6,293 bases of DNA from Promethearchaeota archaeon (GTDB taxonomy: Archaea > Asgardarchaeota > Lokiarchaeia > Sigynarchaeales > MK-D1): assembly GCA_016839865.1 (NCBI GenBank), contig JAEOTN010000096.1, positions 1-6,293 on the forward strand, in the 5' to 3' direction. Position 1 is the stretch's first letter. Every line of letters starts with the position of its first letter. The translations under genes and the position numbers were made by a program. The notes beneath the pieces were generated by a model. That model made no database searches. It worked only from the letters and a program-made list of their open reading frames with translations, and had not been told where the DNA came from. Of the stretch, positions 5,883 through 6,293 are shown one piece after another.

Positions 5883-6293
5883 GTCTTGAATTCTATTGTG
5901 AATTAACTCCCGTGAAACCATGTTATGTGGGAAATAGAGATGAACCCCCTTATGAAACAGGTCGGTTTTATGGATTCAATTGTCATATTGCATGGGGAGT
6001 TGGAACTCGTTTAAAAGAAGATATCATGGAACCGGGAAATGAACGTGTATATTTCTTTCGTTACTACAAAGGAGTTCCACCCAAAGAAAGAATAGCTAGT
6101 AGTACAAAAAGCGGTACGATTTGGGACTTTCAACAACAGCCACGAGCAAGTATCATAATGTTTAGTGAGTTTAAGGAACGCACTGCGTTCTACATTGATT
6201 TCGAACTTAGATCCAATACACCCATTCAGTTTTTTGGAGGTCAAGCAGATGATATTCAATATATCAGAGAAATACAACGAGGAGAGAGAACAA
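5879..6293 (+). CDS. Unrecognised protein, N-terminal 138 residues, cut off by window edge
   Basis: From TTG at 5879 the frame stays open to the window end (138 codons), so the C-terminus is missing. I do not recognise the family. The visible part begins MSLEFYCELTP and is rich in aromatic residues and alternating hydrophobic stretches, such as RVYFFRYY (about 55-62) and FYIDFELR (about 103-110), which suggests a beta-rich globular domain. Cysteines at about residues 7, 15 and 35 do not form a recognisable metal site. There is no signal peptide or membrane segment. The TTGA overlap with the upstream stop, together with the internal GAGGGA, suggests translational coupling to the serine hydrolase, so the two products may work together. 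An open frame on the opposite strand (6011-6277) overlaps it but has no supporting context. Confidence 0.7.
   Translation, partial: MSLEFYCELTPVKPCYVGNRDEPPYETGRFYGFNCHIAWGVGTRLKEDIMEPGNERVYFFRYYKGVPPKERIASSTKSGTIWDFQQQPRASIIMFSEFKERTAFYIDFELRSNTPIQFFGGQADDIQYIREIQRGERT

Noticed and set aside
6011..6277. 88-codon minus-strand open frame at the right edge
   Set aside because: The opposite plus-strand frame is open over a longer stretch, begins at a supported TTG and overlaps the upstream gene in an operon-like way.

Overview
The window looks like a piece of an AT-rich archaeal genome, most probably from an Asgard archaeon (Lokiarchaeia/Heimdallarchaeia-like; the clade cannot be fixed from this sequence). 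The main reason is the gene at 2143-3261, whose product carries two tandem gelsolin repeats. These are a eukaryotic-signature actin-regulating fold that among prokaryotes is best known from Asgard archaea. Compact intronless genes, GAGG-type ribosome binding sites, TTG start codons and T-rich tracts after genes fit an archaeon rather than a eukaryote.

Layout: 1-657 (minus strand) is a calcineurin-like metallophosphoesterase whose C-terminus runs off the left edge. Only 33 bp separate it from a divergent gene, 691-2031, which encodes a secernin-type C69 (Ntn-hydrolase) peptidase. A small hairpin and T-rich stretch follow. Next is the gelsolin gene, 2143-3261: two gelsolin repeats, a Pro/Glu/Ala linker built from 36-bp repeats, and a C-terminal four-cysteine zinc ribbon. 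A strongly T-rich tract separates it from 3343-4320, an M19 (renal/membrane dipeptidase family) metallopeptidase. A 296-bp AT-rich gap with no convincing gene follows. Then come 4617-5882, a class C beta-lactamase-fold serine hydrolase, and, overlapping its stop by 4 bp, an unrecognised gene starting with TTG at 5879 and leaving the window at 6293.

Functionally, three of the six genes (C69, M19, beta-lactamase fold) belong to families that act on peptides or small amides/esters. A role in dipeptide or peptide scavenging is a reasonable reading, but the terminator-like tracts between them argue against one long operon. Only the last two genes look translationally coupled. The gelsolin gene appears to be its own transcription unit. 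Its gelsolin-linker-zinc ribbon architecture is the most noteworthy item: it joins a presumed calcium-responsive actin-binding module to a putative zinc-binding docking module.
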